DNA of 64,000 nt from Earliella scabrosa (GCA_022605405.1 JABYQQ010000001.1:1116001-1180000), one strand, 5' to 3'. Positions 47,324 to 59,965 are shown, numbered from the stretch's first letter. Numbers and translations: made by a program. Notes: generated from the letters alone by a model not told the origin.

Positions 47324-47699
47324 GGTTTGGGAGGCGCAATGAGAAGCAGTGCGTCCTCTAGCGGCTGAGAGGATGTGTTGAGGAAATGGCTGGCGAGTGC
47401 CTCGGCGAGTTCGAATGTTGTCCAGTCCAATCCCGTCCGAACTCAGACATATGTACTCAACGCCGGCGCTTCCGGCCCGCAAACAAATACTAGAATGCTG
47501 GAGATCCTCGGCGCTCCGAGGGACCGACACGGTATAACCAAGCCGCACCACATGCAGCACACACCGAAGAATGAAATGGATGCGTCGTGCAGCCCTGGTC
47601 TATTGCGATGGTATGCTAGGACAAGGCGTAGAATAATTACTTTGCTCCGGGGTAATAAAAACACAAATCCATGCAATGCGGAACCAATGCATCCGTCCA
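47324..47699. other. Spacer between BiP and the thioesterase gene
   Basis: It holds the 3' flank of BiP and the thioesterase promoter. No other gene was found. Confidence 0.6.
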
Positions 47700-48994
47700 T
47701 CACAGCTCGTCGTGTGAGCGCGAGTACTCGTCGTCATCATCGTCAGCCGATGCGCCGCCGGTGTAGAGCTTGCTCGTGATCGGGTTCACGACGCTCTGCA
47801 CCTCGGAGAGCTTCTCCTCAAGCTCCTCCGCGGTCGCGGACTGGCCGTTCTCGTCGATCCAGTCGGTGGTCTCCTTGACCGCGTCCAGGATCGCCTTCTT
47901 GTCCTCGTCCTCGAGCTTGCCACCGAGACCATCCTGGTCGGCGAGCTGCGTCTTGAGGCCGTACACGAAGGAAGAGAGGTGGTTGAGCGCCTCAATGCGC
48001 TTGCGCTGAGCCTCATCCTCAGCCGCGAACTCCTCGGCCTCCTTCACCATCCGCTCGATCTCCTCGGGCGACAAACGGCCCTTTTCGTTCGTGATCGTGA
48101 TCGACTCCGACTTGCCACTGTGACACATGGTCAGATACGTTTCAAGAGCAATGGTGTAAAGCCACTACTTACGTTCCCTTGTCGACCGCGGAAATCTTCA
48201 TGATACCGTTCGCATCGACCTCGAAGGTGACCTCGATCTGAGGAACACCACGGGGAGCAGGCGGAATACCGGAGAGCTCGAACTTGCCAAGCAGGTTGTT
48301 GTCCTTGGTCAACGACCGCTCACCCTCGTAGACCTGGATCAATACGGTCTGCTGGTTGTCGGCAGCAGTCGAGAAGCTGGACACCAAGTCAGCATGACGA
48401 ATGGGCATAGCATAGCAAAGCTACCCACATCTGGCTCTTGCGAGTGGGGATGACGGTGTTACGGGGAATGATCTTGGTCATGACACCACCGGTGGTCTCG
48501 ATACCGAGCGTAAGGGCGTTGACATCGACGAGGACGACATCACCGAGCGACTCGTCACCAGCGAGGATACCACCCTGGACGGCAGCACCGTACGCGACAG
48601 CCTCGTCAGGGTTGATGCCCTTCGACGGCTCCTTGCCGAAGTACTCCTTGAGGAGCTGCTGGACCTTGGGGATACGAGTCGAACCACCGACAAGGACGAT
48701 CTCGTCGATGTCCTCCTTCTTGAGGTTCGCGTCCTTGAGCACCTGCTCGACGGGCTTCATGGTCTTGCGGAATAGGTCCATGTTGAGCTCCTCGAACTTG
48801 GCACGGGTGAGCGTCTCCGAGAAGTCGTTACCGTTCTCGAAGGCCTCGATCTCAATGCGCGTCGACTGCTGGCTGGAGAGCGTACGCTTGGCCTTCTCGA
48901 CTTCGCGCTTGAGCTTGCCGAGGGCACGGAGGTTGCTCGTGACATCGGTGCCGGTCTTCTTCTTGTACTGCTTGACGAGGTAGTCGATGACACG

Positions 48995-49036
<42 letters not shown>

Positions 49037-49154
49037 AGCCAAGACCTCGAAGACACCGTCGTCAATGGAAAGAAGGGAGACATCGAAGGTTCCACCACCG
49101 AGATCGTAGACGATGATCTGAGACTCGCCACCCTTCTTGTCAAGACCGTAGGCG

Positions 49155-49189
<35 letters not shown>

Positions 49190-49989
49190 GACCTGGAGAC
49201 CGGCGATAGTACCCGCGTCCTTGGTGGCCTGACGCTGAGCGTCGTTGAAGTAGGCGGGGACGGTGACCACGGCGTGCGAAACAGACCTGCCGAGGTAAGC
49301 CTCAGCGGTCTCCTTCATCTTGCCCAAGACCATGGCAGAGATCTCCTCAGGAGTCTGGATGAAACTGAATGAGAGAAGTCCATACAAGACTGGACAAAGA
49401 AACTCACGAATTCGCGGAGCTCGCCACGGTACTTGACCTGGACGTTCGGCTTTCCACCCTTGTCCGTGACCTTGAATGGCCAGTGCTTCATGTCGCGCTT
49501 GACCTCCGGATCATCGAACTTGCGACCAATGAGACGCTTAGCGTCGAAGACGGTGTTCTCCGGGTTGGAGTGGAACGCGTTCTTCGCGCTGTCACCAACA
49601 CTACGCCCGAGGAAGCGTAAGGGGGGTGGTACGCAGGAGGAAGGCCAAGACAAGAACTCACAGTCGTTCCTCGTCCGAGAAGCTGACCCATGAAGGCGTG
49701 ATACGGTGACCTTGGTCGTTGGCGATGATCTCGACACGTCCGCCGCGTTGTACACCAACGCAAGAGTAGGTCGTACCCAGATCTGAGGCACGTAAGAGTC
49801 GTGTTCCGCCTAAGAGGCACGTTGCTACTTACCGATACCAATTACGGGACCATACTTCGCCTTCTCGTCATCTGCGTTCACGGATACCGGGCATAAAAGA
49901 ATGAGAGCGAGGAAGGCAAGGAAGATGAGGGACATGGACGACAGCAGCCGTCGAGACTGTGTCCGCGTCGGTCGTCGAGGAAGAGACAT
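47700..49989 (-). CDS. KAR2: ER-resident Hsp70 chaperone BiP
   Basis: Six exons, 49989-49833, 49782-49662, 49600-49408, 49354-48429, 48376-48173 and 48117-47700, encode 672 residues, the usual BiP length. It is the Hsp70 of the ER lumen, acting in translocation, folding, ERAD and UPR sensing. The N-terminus has a basic stretch and a hydrophobic core ([13 protein letters not shown]) as signal sequence, with likely cleavage near VNA-DDE around residue 39. ATPase motifs are IDLGTTYSC (52-60), [12 protein letters not shown] (about 239-250) and [12 protein letters not shown] (about 378). The substrate domain carries [14 protein letters not shown]. The tail is acidic and ends in HDEL, the ER retrieval signal. 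The promoter has UPRE-like and heat-shock motifs. There is a second in-frame Met at residue 19; the first Met is preferred for length. Confidence 0.97.
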
Positions 49990-50036
49990 GATGAGGGAAG
50001 GAAGAGAGGTGTTTGCGAGACACCAAGTCAACGCGC

Positions 50037-50048
50037 GTTATTTATCCC
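50037..50048 (-). promoter_or_regulatory. TATA-like box of BiP
   Basis: On the minus strand the sequence is GGGATAAATAAC, centred about 50 bp upstream of the BiP start codon. This would give a very short 5' leader. Confidence 0.45.
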
Positions 50049-50064
50049 GCACTCTCGCGTCCCG

Positions 50065-50072
50065 CCACGTCA
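50065..50072 (-). promoter_or_regulatory. UPRE-like site, proximal
   Basis: CCACGTCA on the plus strand is TGACGTGG on the minus strand, the XBP1/ATF6 core and close to the fungal Hac1 site. It lies 76 bp upstream of the BiP ATG and matches the distal site exactly in the opposite orientation. Confidence 0.6.
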
Positions 50073-50077
50073 ACACT

Positions 50078-50085
50078 TTCGAGAA
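50078..50085. promoter_or_regulatory. Heat-shock element core
   Basis: TTCGAGAA is a perfect TTCnnGAA pair of inverted HSF units. It sits between the two UPRE-like sites, about 90 bp upstream of the BiP start. Confidence 0.5.
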
Positions 50086-50113
50086 CCTCCGACCCCGGTC
50101 ACCCCTCCTGGTC

Positions 50114-50121
50114 TGACGTGG
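50114..50121 (+). promoter_or_regulatory. UPRE-like site, distal
   Basis: TGACGTGG on the plus strand, 125 bp upstream of the BiP ATG and followed by CAG. Together with the proximal site it forms an inverted pair about 49 bp apart. Confidence 0.6.
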
Positions 50122-50714
50122 CAGAGAGCGCTACTCAGCGTGAACAACCGGGGGCGTCTAGAGGAGAAAACTACTAATTATAGCAGGTGCACATGGCAAG
50201 AGATGGCAGAAATTTCCAGAAACGTGAACGAGATGTCCGAGGTCCTCGCCAGTCCCCCATTTCTAACGCGTGCCACGTCGCGCTGAGGCATCCTGTGACG
50301 CGACGGAGTATCGTCGAACACAGCACAGTCGTGCAGAATCTCCGGAGTAACCATTCGGACAGCATGGTCGACCCTCTGCTGACCCGCCGACACGTCAGTA
50401 ACGCTCTGGATACTGGGGTCGGTCTGCTGGGGTAGATTGGCTCAAGCTTTCCTACGAGTGGGAGGTTGTGTGCAGATATGGTAGGTTGCGGAATGAACGT
50501 GGACGCAAATGTCTGCCAGCAGAGCGACGGGGGAAAAGATGACACAAACTGTACAAGCACGATATGATTACGAGGCACACCAAGAAAGTACTAGTGATAC
50601 ACCAGCGGTACAGGACGCAGTGAGTGGAGGGGGGAGCAATAAATATGTTGTACAACACCAAGATTCCAGGATTGGAAGAACAGCCAGCACGGGAATATCG
50701 AGGGAATAAGTTAA

Positions 50715-51539
50715 TCATCGCGAAGAAACCTCATCATCGCTGTCGTAAGGAAGAGTTGGGATCGCAATGGTACGGGCCGGTGCTAGGAACCGGATTGGCA
50801 GCTTCCTGGGGACCTTCCCGTTGTCGTCGTCGTCTGCCTCGACGGGTGGTACGACGAGAACTAGTCGGAAGGCGTCCTTGCCGTTGAGATAGAACCGGAA
50901 GAGACGCTTCTCTCGGATGAAGCCCAAGGATTCGTATAGGGAGAGAGCGGCAGAGTTATCGTACTCCGTCTCAAGCACGACCTACAAACCGAGTGTCGTC
51001 AGAACACCGTGGACAACACGGGAATGTGGTACATGTATGCGGTACCTCTTCCACACCGTGTTTCTTCATAACCTCTACAGTCCGACGCACAAGCGTACTC
51101 GCTATCAACCGATTGATGAGCACGGTCCTGGAACGCGCAACGACAAAGACTCACCTATCCCCCGCTTTCGCCAGTTCTTATGCACGCTCAGCATCGCAAT
51201 GTAGCCTCTGTTCGCAACATCTCGATGCATGCTTTGCTTGCAGACGACGACACCCACCGGGTCAGACGACTGACTCGGATAAGCCTGTATACACCTCGAT
51301 GCGTTTAGCGACACGCCAACAACCGAGATCGCGAGCTTACGAGGAAAGCCAGATGCGGCCTACGCGTCCGATAGTCAGCATCGCTCGACCAGATATTCAC
51401 AAGCAGCGACTCACCATTGCTGGAGGAAATAACGGTATGTGTAGATAACATACGGCTCACTCAGTTCATGCTGAACGAGTGCCATTATATGAGGTAATTC
51501 AGACTCGCCACTATACTGTCGGTAGATTATAGAGTCCAT
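50715..51539 (-). CDS. NAA30: NatC N-alpha-acetyltransferase catalytic subunit
   Basis: Five exons, 51539-51415, 51359-51341, 51284-51155, 51101-51046 and 50981-50715, give 198 residues. The protein is the Mak3/Naa30 subunit that acetylates N-terminal Met followed by hydrophobic residues, with Naa35 and Naa38. It starts with [18 protein letters not shown] and [17 protein letters not shown], both typical of Mak3. The GNAT acetyl-CoA loop is RKRGIAS (joined across intron 3). The C-terminal core is [21 protein letters not shown] followed by [12 protein letters not shown]. Exon 2 has only 19 bases and is fixed by the join QQW-PHLAFL. The start codons of this gene and NUP192 are 196 bp apart on opposite strands. 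Confidence 0.93.
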
Positions 51540-51735
51540 GATGAAAGTGAAGACGACAAAGAGTAATGAGCAGGGGTCGCAACGAGGGTGATGGGAAGGA
51601 GGGAAGATGGGAAGCGGAGGCAAAGGGGAGGCGAGGCTGCAGCGTGTCGCGCGTCGCGTGAACTGTGGCACGCGTCTCAGGCTTCCGGCAGCGCGCACCG
51701 ACCTTGACCTTGTTCTCCTCTACCCTGCACCACCC
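51540..51735. promoter_or_regulatory. Bidirectional promoter region NAA30/NUP192
   Basis: Only 196 bp separate the two divergent start codons. No TATA box is visible. The purine-rich block at 51590-51640 on the plus strand could serve both directions. Confidence 0.5.
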
Positions 51736-54700
51736 ATGTCCTCCGTCGCTCGATTACGGGCTATCCTCTCATCTGCGTTCAGCTCTCGGGGTCTTCCAAA
51801 TGGCGAGCAGGAGTTTTTCGAGGAGCTCATGGGCCACAAGCCACAATTGGTGAGCTTGTATGATGTCGGACCACGGAATCCGCAGGAGCAACGCGAGCTG
51901 GAATCCGGTGTGTTCATATCCGCATGTTGCGGTATTCAGTCCCTACTTACGCGTATAACAGGGAAGATTGTAATCAACGGTCGTTCCGTCGCGGTGAACG
52001 CAGACTTTGCCAGACAAGCCGTGTTCATTTCCCAACAGCTCGACTGTTCAGAACGTTATGTCGCTGGCCTCCTCCAAGATGTCATGACACATAATCCCAA
52101 TCTCACCCAAGAACAGTGCGTTGAGGCGGCGATCATGGAGTACCACACGCGCCGCAGGGACATTGCAGACTGCCTGGGCACTATCCTGCAAGCGGCGGAA
52201 CGTGCGGAGACGGTGGATGCGTCACCGCTGAACCAGCGGATCGACATGTTCGTGCGACAACAGCTGCTCCAACCGGGTGGGAGGACGGGAGCAGGACTCT
52301 CATTGGCGATGAAGCTCTTCCAGGAGATTCACAATGTGGGGAACGCGCTCAACAAGACGCAGGCGGCTCGACAAAACGCGAGGAGTGAGACGGTAGCACC
52401 TTCCCAAGGTGAGTCCTCTCGTACAGCCATCCCAGTACACCTCAAGACGCGTAAAGTAGGGGCAAATGCGGGTCTGGGCGCGGATGTCCTCCATGCACGC
52501 TGCGAGTCTCTCAAGTACGAGAGACGTACCCTCTCAGTGGCGCTCTTCCTCCTAGCACGCATGGGCCATCTGTCGTCCAAGGAGATCCCCAAGATTGTCG
52601 ACTGGCTCAACGCGAACCCGCGCCATCCAATGGTTTACTACCTTCTCCCAACCATCCTGGCTGCTTTCGACGTGGTCGACCCCGGCTCGCCGGGTGGTCA
52701 GGCGCGCAAGATGTTGTTCGCGGATGGAAGCTTAGTCGCGGAGATGAAGCGCAAGCTGGACGTGTCCAAGGAGTGGAGCGAACCCGGACTGAAGGCAACC
52801 ATCCTCCTCCAGTGGACCCTTTTCCTAACAGCCGTTCGGCGCGCAGACCCCGCTCTCGAGAATTCGGATGGTTTCAAGGCTGACGAACTAGAGACGCAGA
52901 TTTGGAACGCGGTCCAGGGCGACTGCTTCACCTATCTCGCGCGTATGCTCACGTTGTTCCAGAAGAGCCAGACCACACGCGTCTTCACCTCGTACGCATC
53001 GTCCGTCTTAACCATCACCGAGCAAGACCTTCAGATGGAACTGCCCGTGGATGACTTCAAGCCCATCATCCTCGACGAGTGCGAGGCGCTCGTTCGTTCT
53101 CTCATCACTCAGGCCTCGTCTGAACTGCGCAAGATCAAGCAACGTCAGGAGGACCTCTTGCTCGCCGGTGCCCGCGCAGACAGGACCCGCATGTACCGTT
53201 CTACCGCGCCTCAAGGCACTTCGCGCATGGCGCCGGAACCAGACAAGCCGAACGCACCCCCACGAAACGATATGGCGATGCTGTTCTCCTTCATCGGGAT
53301 GTTGTACAGTTCGCTAGCACCCGAGAAAGCGCTTCACTTCTGGGGAGCGGGCACCGTCTTGCCAGGACAGCGTTTCTCGTATCGGGAGTACCACGAGCTG
53401 AGCTCCGGGAAGCTCGCCGCGTTCCTGCAGTGGTCGATATGGTCGACACAGGCTCGCGACGTGGACATGTCCATGGCGCTCTTCGACATGCTCTCTGGGC
53501 TCGCAAATGGTCAGCAGTGCAGCGAGCTCGCGTACAACTACCTTGTCCGCGGCGGTGGAGAAGTCGTGCCCGGCGCACCCGTCCCTTCGACGTCAACAGG
53601 GCACTACAACTCTGGACCTTCTGTTTCATGGAGCTCGATCTTCGCATTGCTCGAGTCATGGGCGGCTGCTGGCGCCCCTCGGGCGAACCAGCCCCCAGGA
53701 CAGGCGATTGGTGGACATCAGCAAGGTTTCGGCGCTACCCAGAACTGGCAAATGCAGCAGCAACCGTCCCGACCTCCACAGCAGATACAGCTCACCCAGC
53801 AAGATGTCCTGCTCGCGCAAGCCTTCCTGCGTCTTCTTTCGGTGGTGGTCACCAACTCGATTCCCGCACGCGTAAACATATGTGGCCACGCGCGATTCCG
53901 CGCCATCCCCACTCTGGTGTCTCTTGTCCCTCTGGGGCTTCCGTTGGAGCTCAAGGGTGCCGTGTTCGACACGCTCGCCTCGTTCTGCGCTCCAGGTGCA
54001 GGGGCTGCTGGAGTGGAGATTTGCAGGTCGGTGTGGACGCTGATGGAACGGCTGGAGGTCATCAACGTGCGTGCCGGGCATGGCCCCGGCGCTGGTCTTC
54101 CTGTTGGCAAGGGCGTTGAGCTGGAGCTTGACGAGGTCGAGTCCATGTACAAGCTGTACCCCTCTACCATCCCCTTCCTGAACCTCCTCAGCACGCTCAT
54201 CCACACGCCCAAACGCATTCCGCTTCGTGAGCGGGTAGCGGACCCGACACCCATTAACACTGTCCCGGAAGCACTTGGGGCGCCATATAGGACACCAGGC
54301 ATCGGGCCGTTCGTGTCGTTCGTGGTCGACAATGTCTTCGCGCGCATCCCCACGCGGGAATACCTGCGCCCCGCTGACCGATGGCGCATGAACGACCTGT
54401 GTCTGTGCTTCATCGAACGCTGCCTCGCGAGCTTCGACCTCGAGTCTCTGGTCACAAGCGTCGAGGAACTCCAGCCCACCAAAGAGGCCGTCGTCCAGCT
54501 CGCCATCCATCCTGGGTTCGAGATGATGAGGCGCTTGCTCACCGCGACTCCTCTACAGGCTTCCATTCTCTCCTATCTGGTCGAAGGACTGGATGGGTTC
54601 GAGAAGGGGTTGGCGCAGGAGGAGCCTTTCTATCGTACGACCATCATCCGCGTCCTGAGGATCATCCACCGCGTCCTCGAGGTGCAGGATATCTTCCTCG

Positions 54701-57700
54701 ATGTCTTCCTTCCCCTCCTCGCAGAGTTGAACGAGCCTGCACTCACCGGCGATATTCCGCCAGTGTCCTACTTCATCCGGTTCGACCAAGCGCTGTCTTT
54801 CACCCCCGACTACGTCCCCGCCCTCGCCGCGTACATTTGCTATCCTGCCTATCCCGAGCTCATGCTCCTCAGCGTCAAGATCCTGACGATACTATCGACA
54901 TCGGCGGCGCTGTCCCAGCTCGCTCTGCTGATCGACAGGAGCAGCGAGTCTATCCGCATCCTCGACGGTTACTTGCGCGCTCTCGACACTCATGTCGTAG
55001 AGGACGTGGAGGCTGCAGAGACCACTGCAGAGCAGACCACCGGCGCCGGTGCACCAGACATCGACGAGGCCTCCGACCTCCTCATCCAAGCCATCCGACT
55101 CGCCATCCTCGATCTGTTCATCCAAAATACGCACTCCGACCGGCCATTCCCCAACGTCGCACACTTCCTCCTGTTCGGCGGCGCGTCTGCGGACAAGCAG
55201 ATCCAGGATCCTCACGCGCTTGGTGCACGACGCTCCTGTGTCCACTCCATCCTCGATATCCTGAACCATGGGGTACCGCGTCTCAAGGGCAAGGAAAGCC
55301 GTCGGCATGCGCTTGGCGAGCCGCTCTTCATCACGCTTCCCGGGTTCGCCGAACGGTGCTACCACGTCATCTTCCAGCTATGCCAGCATCCGCGCACGTC
55401 GGAGTCCACTATGCGCTACCTGCGGACACGAGAGGACTTCTTCGCCCGACACCTCGCAGCGATCCCCTTCAAGGTGCCTGCGACTGAACAGCAACCGTTT
55501 GTTGAGATCGTATACGGTGATGGCTCAAGAGTCATCACGACCGTGACGGCAATGGCCTCCTTCCTCAAGTTGCGGTCCTGGATCCTCGATCTCGTCGCGC
55601 TCGACCTGCACGTCCTCACGAACCGTGGCCACCAGAAGAGCGTCTCTGAACTCCTCGAGCTCATGTTCGGGAACGAGGAAGACTACCTTGAAGAGGGCAT
55701 GGACAACTGGGAGACGGACATGTTCAAGCCCTTCCGCGAGGTCGGCCAGTCCCACCTCCGGATGATCGAGCTTGTCCAGTCTTTGGACTTCGACTGGTCC
55801 GACAGCCTAACGGTGCAGCCACAAGAGCTCGAGTTCCTCGGCCAATTGAACTTGCAGTCGTGTCTCCGGAACGATGAGTCGGGATGCGAGGTCGTCGATC
55901 GTACAGCTCTGCTCACGCTCCTGACCCTCGCCAAGCGCACATTACATCTGCAAGGTCGGGTGGCCAGCAAGGCTCATGTCGATCAGTTGGAGGCGGAAAG
56001 CAACTACATCCTGGAGAGCTGCGCAATTGAGAACCACCGGCGCAAGATCCGTTATGCTGCCGCCACCGGATACGAGGCGTGGCGTAGGCTGCTCGACATG
56101 GCGCTCATGAAGTGCTTCGACCGGCTACCTTTTGACCGCCGCGAGAACATGCTTTTCGACCTTCTCCACGTTCTCCCCAATTCCCTCCGCTCTGCCAACG
56201 TGATGGAATCGACCGCCGTATTGCTCGCGGAGACCATCTTATCGACCATCACGAAGCTCCGCGAGGATCGTCGACATCAAGTCCTCCTTCAATCTGCTGG
56301 CGGAGACGTCGAAGCAGGAGCGCTGCCAGGAGAACGTCTCAACCTGCTCCTCCGGAGCATCCTCGAGTGCATCGTGGACCACAGTCGCATCGAGCTTGTT
56401 CGTGGCAACCTATATGCTGCTTTGGTCAACTTCCTCCACCTCGTTCTCCACGCAGAAGCGCCAGAGGGTCACGATGCAGAGGCTTTGAACGCGTTGACCT
56501 CGTCGGTGTCACCGGCCCCCAGCATAGACGAGCTCGCGTTCAGCGACAGCATGTCTTTCGCGTCAGCTTCAAGCCAGATCGGGCGTCCGACACAATCTGC
56601 AGGCTTCTCCCTCATCATGTCGAGTATCTCGATCCTGAAGCCGGCCATGGAGAGGCTCATCGCCATCGTCTCGCGCGATGCGATCGACGGCACCGAGGTG
56701 TGGAAGACGGTCGCATTCATGCTGCTCGACTCGCTGGTGCGGCTATCGCGATGGGAGAAGCACTCGTCTTCGCTCGCTGCTCTCGCTCGACAAGGTTTCT
56801 TGGGCGGTTTCGTTCGCGGGTTGAAGGAGTCTGACCTGCTACTACAAGCGGTTCTTAAACCCGATCCAGGTAAGCTCACCAAAGATCACCGTCATCTCCT
56901 TCCAACGGTGCTGAGAGTTGTGGTTGCAGACGATCTCAACCCCTTGTACGTGTACGAGGCGAAGATGTCGCTGTTGGTGCGCATGGCGCAGACAAGACAA
57001 GGCGCCGAACGTCTACTTGAGGCGCGCGTTCTTCCCATCCTCGCAGACTGCGACTACCTGGACGCCAGACCAGAGGCTGACCAGGCGTTCCTTGGTATGC
57101 ATATATGGATCCCTTCTAACTGCGCATGATTCTAACGTACCATTTTCAGACCGTGACAGCTTCCTCCCGTCTGCTGTTCAGCGCTACCACCAGTTGTTCA
57201 TGCCTGCGTTGCAACTTGTGAGCGGGATGCTCCTCAGCTTGGGTCCCAAACACACCACGGCGACCAATCATGTAAGCGTCATCACACCATGCACCGTGTG
57301 AATTTCCACTAACAGCAGGTTTTGTAGGCACTGCAATTCCTCTCGAGTCACAGGGACACCGCCGTGCTTCTCCTGAAGAACGAAGTCGATGAGTTGTCGC
57401 TGTCGGTCATGGAGGAGATCCGTCTGCTCGTCTCGCTATGTGGCTCTGTGGTTCATCTCATTCCGAGGACAGAACTGGTATGCCTGCATCAACTGTTCGC
57501 GACTATCTTCTGACTGATCATTTGGTACACAGCTCTCAAGCTCTGGTTTTGGTACTCTACACGGCGCCATCTCAAGTCTCGCCGCGAAGTGCCTGAGCGA
57601 CAAGTACTGGACTGAACTTGTCAAGCCCCAGACAGACGCCGAGCTGACCGACGCTGGTGTGCAATCGCTCGGTATGGACCTGTTCATGGGACTTAGGAGT

Positions 57701-58754
57701 CGCACGAGGCTGACATTTGAGATCCCAGAGTACGCGCCAGAGTCGAAGTTCCGTGCAGCTGTGCGCATCAAGGAGGAGCTCCTGAAAAATGCAGTCATCT
57801 CGTATCTCGGTACAGCGAGCGACTTTACGGAGACAGACTTCACCTTGGTCATCTCGCCAGCCATCGTAACGCCCAAGCACGACGAACGACCGACAAGGTT
57901 CATTGGTGAGTGCCAGCCGCATGGTTCGCTTTGCACAGTCAGCCTCATCGGATCCCGAACAGCAACGGTGCCGACCATTGGCGATACCATCGAGGCTCTG
58001 GACGGGTTCTGCCGGGATCTTGCACAAGTGCTGCTCCGCATCGTCGATCTCTCAGCAGAGCTCGCGAACAAGGACCATATCAGGGTGGATAACATCCAGG
58101 AGGTAAGCCCGTCATCCACATCCGCTCTCCCGCCGCACGGCTGACACTCCGTCGATCCGTGATCTAGATCATCCAGATCTCGGACCCCGCGCTCCTCGAG
58201 AACCTCGACATGCGGCAGCGGCAAACCCTCATTGGCCGCGAGCTGGCGTTCTGGCGCGCAGGCGCCAGGCGGCGTGCACACACCATTCTGAGTAAGTCTG
58301 GCTCGATGACGTGGAGACTCGTGCCGGTCAGCCACTGACGCGTCGCGGAAATGACAGACTCGCTCGAGATGCTCCTGCTCCTGCTATGGCGACACCTCGC
58401 GTTCTACCTTGATGGACGGCATATCAACAATCCTGACCTGAAGGGCTCGATCGCGCACACAATGCGCTTCGCGTCGTCGCCCGACGTGGACACGCTGAGG
58501 GCAGAGGCGCAGCGCAGGCTCGCACTTGTGCTCGGCGCGCTCCAGGGCCTTGATCTCGTAAGTTGTCGCATCGTCGTCTCGTGAAACATACATATGCGCT
58601 GACACGGCCGCCTCAGGACGAGGAGACGCTGGGGAGTGACTGGCGTTCATACGAGAGCTACCGGACCATCATGGCGCGCAGACTCGCTGACACGGCTGGG
58701 CTCGAGGAAGAGCCCGAGCAACACACACCACAAAATGGGCTCCTCACCTTGTGA
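51736..58754 (+). CDS. NUP192: Inner-ring nucleoporin NUP192/NUP205
   Basis: Nine exons, 51736-51907, 51962-57094, 57150-57271, 57328-57477, 57533-57905, 57963-58102, 58168-58291, 58358-58557 and 58617-58754, encode about 2183 residues. This large alpha-helical scaffold protein sits in the inner ring of the nuclear pore and binds Nic96 and Nup53. The N-terminus (LRAILSSAF, HKPQLVSLYDVGPRNPQEQRELESG-KIVINGRSVAVN, FARQAVFISQQLDCSERYVAGLL) is typical. Later landmarks are VNICGHARFRAIPTLVSLVPLG, CRSVWTLMERLEVINVR and YERRTLSVALFLL. A Gln-rich linker lies near residue 640-670. Intron 1 (54 bp) is in phase without a stop, so the frame also reads through it. I start at 51736, not at the upstream Met at 51607. 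A further 51 bp in-phase intron at 52410-52460 is possible; without it the protein would be about 2166 residues. Confidence 0.93.
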
Positions 58755-58986
58755 TCGACTTACTGCCCACATCCCTTCCACCGCACTGACGCTGTCGAAT
58801 CCTTGTACTCTTCGCATGCACGTACCTCCGGCTCTTCACGACAGCAACGATTGTATAATAAGTTATAATGTAGCGACGAACCGTTTTGATGCAGTCGCGG
58901 AGGCGCGAGGACCCGGAGAAGGTAGCAAGAGTGAGATCCGCAGTAAAGAGCAGTACGTGTACATCCAGGATTGGAAGCGTCAACGG

Positions 58987-59965
58987 TCAGAACGGAAGCA
59001 GGCTGCCCGCCCCGCGCAGCGCCATTTGGCCGCCAAAGCGCAGCGTCTGCGTGCCGCCGGGGAAGTAGGCAAGTACGTATGAAACGAGTGCGATGACCTG
59101 CACAGACGAAGAATGTCAGCATGCTGGAGCTCGATGCAACGTGTTGGATAGGGAGTCGTACTTGAACAATTGCCCCGATGAGGGAGCCAAGGTAGGATTG
59201 AATCTGGGTTCCAAGTGTCAGACAACGCAGGAACGAGATGAAGGAGTTGAACGAACGCACTCCTAGTGAGAAGTACAACGTCAACCCCAGACTGGTGAGG
59301 TAGGCGATAGAGAATGGTAGTCGCTCCTTCGAGACGAGGTGCTTGATGTGGTTTATGGGCCCGATGAGCACCGAGAATCTGACGCGCACCCTTCAGCCAT
59401 CGGTTCTGAAGCGCAATGCGAGCGCAAGACTCACCCGAACATCACAAGCAAGCTCCCCAAACTGCCCACATTCCGGCCTTGAGCTTTCATGCACCCAGCC
59501 AGTCATGAAAGGATTGAACTGGACACACCTGAACGAGAGCGCGAACTTGGATGGGCGGAGCGCAATCACGGGTATCGTCAGGAATGCGACGAAGAAGCAT
59601 ACCGCCGCCCCGATCAAGCACGCTCCAAAGCCCAGTAACCTGTTCGTCGCCGACAGCCACACGAAACCCGACCGTCAGTCACCCAGGCGAGCGCACCGCG
59701 CGGATCCGACGTCCAAGACCGCATTCACACGAAAGACGTACCTCTCCCAGCGCGACAGTGCGAAATACGCCTCCTCCTCGTTCGTCCTCTCTCCGGACCG
59801 TAGTGGTATGTAGCCGTTCCCGATGGCATTGTAGAATCGTGAAAACGGGTTCGCGCCCGTTGAACTTGTGCTGTTGGTCTGTTGCGAGTCATCGTTGGTG
59901 CCCCGCGCCCAGCGAAATTGTGATAGGTTGTCGCGGAAAGACTGTTCTGCTGATTGAGGCGGCAT
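58987..59965 (-). CDS. SFT2: Golgi vesicle transport protein SFT2
   Basis: Six exons, 59965-59742, 59639-59529, 59461-59435, 59378-59261, 59203-59162 and 59097-58987, give 210 residues (yeast Sft2 has 215). The protein is a four-helix Golgi membrane protein that aids endosome-to-Golgi fusion. After a polar N-terminus of about 70 residues comes SRWER-LLGFGACLIGAAVCFF. Membrane segments follow: FLTIPVIAL, LGSLLVMFGFSVLIGP, IAYLTSLGLTLYFSLG and SLIGAIVQVIALVSYVLAYF. The end, FPGGTQTLRFGGQMALRG...LLPF, is characteristic. Exon 3 has only 27 bases. It converges with NUP192, with 232 bp between the stop codons. Confidence 0.95.

Larger units (their letters stand above)
49990..50714. other. BiP promoter and NAA30 3' flank
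   Basis: No coding feature. The BiP-proximal 135 bp hold a TATA-like box, two UPRE-like sites and a heat-shock element, listed separately. Confidence 0.7.

Noticed and set aside
54381..55487. Plus-strand open frame of 368 codons within NUP192
   Set aside because: It overlaps conserved NUP192 coding sequence in another phase and is rich in R, P, H and S. It is a shadow of the real frame.
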